From Phenylobacterium soli (GTDB lineage Bacteria; Pseudomonadota; Alphaproteobacteria; Caulobacterales; Caulobacteraceae), in NCBI RefSeq assembly GCF_003254475.1, contig NZ_QFYQ01000001.1:1426001-1490000 (forward strand): DNA of 64,000 nucleotides, given 5' to 3'. Each line of letters opens with the position of its first letter. Position 1 is the stretch's first letter. This document shows, one piece after another, positions 63,292-64,000 of this stretch. A program made the translations under genes and the position numbers. Below the pieces are notes generated by a model. It was given only the letters and a program-made list of their open reading frames with translations. It was not told the DNA's origin and did no database searches.

Positions 63292-64000
63292 CTAGCTCGC
63301 GTCCGGCGCGTGGCTGCCGATCGGCGCGTTGGGATCGCTCGGCGGCGGCTTGGCGGGCGTCGGCGGCGGGCCGGCCGGGACGGCGGCGGCCGGAGCCGGG
63401 GTTGGGGCTGGCGGCGGCACGGCGAGCATCGGCGCCGGCTCGGGGGCGGCAGGCTGGACCGCGGCGGTCGCAGGCGCACGCTTCGGCGTCACGGCCGCAC
63501 GGCGCACCGGCGCGGCGGGACGCGCCGCCGGGGCGGGCGCCGAGGCGGCGGCTTGCGACGGCGCGAGTGTCGGCTCCGTCACGGTCGGCGCGGGAGCCGG
63601 CGCCTGGGCCTGCGGGGCCGGGGGCGCGGTCAGGGCCGGAGCGGCGGGCGGCAGGCTCGGCCGCTGCGCCGGGCGCGTCACATAGAGCAGCACGCCCAGA
63701 CCGGCGACGGCGACCACGATCGCCGCGGCCGCGGGCAGCCAGCTCTTCCGACCGCCGGAGGCGCTGGTGCGCGCCAGCACACCCTGAGAGCCGAGTTGGG
63801 CCCCGAGCGGGGCGTGGATCTCGAGCGGAGCCACCGTGTGGGGCGTGGGCTCGGCCGGCTGCGGCGGCGGTGTCGGCGCAGGCTCGACCGCCTCGGCGGG
63901 GGGCCCGCTCGGCCGGCCGATCGGCAGGGCGGAGCCGGACAGGATGGAGGCCGCCGGGCTGGGGCCCGGCTGGGTGAGGGCGGCGGGCCGGGGCGCGCCC
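63292..64000 (-). CDS. Pro/Ala-rich single-pass membrane protein (cut by right edge)
   Basis: The frame is open from the stop at 63292 to the right edge, so the N-terminus is outside the window; at least 236 residues are visible. A Pro-rich region (SALPIGRPSGPPAEAVEP) comes first, then a membrane helix (SWLPAAAAIVVAVAGLGVLL). A long Pro/Ala-rich tail (APAPTVTEPTLAPSQAAASA) ends in PNAPIGSHAPDAS. TonB- or SPOR-type proteins have similar linkers but no such domain is visible. Function unknown. Confidence 0.6.
   Translation of the reverse strand, partial: GAPRPAALTQPGPSPAASILSGSALPIGRPSGPPAEAVEPAPTPPPQPAEPTPHTVAPLEIHAPLGAQLGSQGVLARTSASGGRKSWLPAAAAIVVAVAGLGVLLYVTRPAQRPSLPPAAPALTAPPAPQAQAPAPAPTVTEPTLAPSQAAASAPAPAARPAAPVRRAAVTPKRAPATAAVQPAAPEPAPMLAVPPPAPTPAPAAAVPAGPPPTPAKPPPSDPNAPIGSHAPDAS

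Overview
The window is a chromosomal segment of a very GC-rich alphaproteobacterium, most likely of the Caulobacteraceae (Caulobacter/Phenylobacterium type). The main evidence is a GcrA cell-cycle regulator with GANTC (CcrM) and DnaA-box-like sites upstream, a CAU-1-like subclass B3 metallo-beta-lactamase, the argD-argF-hslO and xseA-DUF2093 gene orders, a double-length alphaproteobacterial dCTP deaminase, and GTG/TTG starts among dense, often overlapping genes. The exact genus is an inference. I saw no insertion sequence, prophage, CRISPR array or rRNA operon. There is one tRNA, Gly(CCC).

1-11.3 kb: an aldehyde dehydrogenase cut by the left edge, two alpha/beta hydrolases, an MFS exporter, a B3 beta-lactamase and infC. 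Two translationally coupled glycosyltransferases (GT4, then GT9) follow. Next comes a galU-sqdB-SDR run that can make UDP-glucose and then UDP-sulfoquinovose. 11.3-22.2 kb: envelope sugar metabolism, with glmS and glmM divergent, then a leftward run of a small membrane protein, kdsD, phosphomannomutase/phosphoglucomutase and ugd. A di-haem cytochrome c, gpmA and a solitary RibD-type deaminase are nearby. Together these genes supply UDP-GlcNAc, UDP-glucose, UDP-glucuronate, UDP-sulfoquinovose and arabinose-5-phosphate (for Kdo) to LPS, peptidoglycan and exopolysaccharide.

22.2-33 kb: two back-to-back pentapeptide-repeat proteins, an hsp20 gene with a good sigma-32 promoter and a long leader, an SCP2 protein coupled to an alpha/beta hydrolase with a histone-H1-like Lys/Ala/Pro tail, hisN, an XRE regulator, a lipid A acyltransferase, xseA, a methyltransferase and gcrA. 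33-44 kb: an orphan ABC-2 permease, arginine genes with hslO, metZ, dcd, a TraB/GumN protein, an HD-domain protein of the diiron-oxygenase type, an FMN oxidoreductase and tRNA-Gly.

44-64 kb is richer in envelope and stress genes: overlapping lipoproteins, an M13 peptidase, a small cytochrome c facing a Crp/Fnr regulator, a PNPOx-like stress protein, a CsgG-like/SH3 protein, and a cupredoxin-DUF4142 pair divergent from an ECF sigma factor. The two divergent promoters are exact mirror copies (GGAACC-N16-ATCCAA). Then come a SulP transporter, a thioredoxin-like protein, an aminoglycoside-phosphotransferase-fold kinase, a glycine-rich PRC-barrel protein, a GntR-slipin-amidohydrolase operon, a large surface-type repeat protein, an RcnB-like protein, and a Pro/Ala-rich membrane protein running off the right edge.

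The features most worth following up are the mirrored ECF promoters, the hydrolase/H1-tail fusion, the sulfoquinovose genes without a clear partner transferase, and the repeat proteins at 22.2-24.8 kb and 60.2-62.6 kb.
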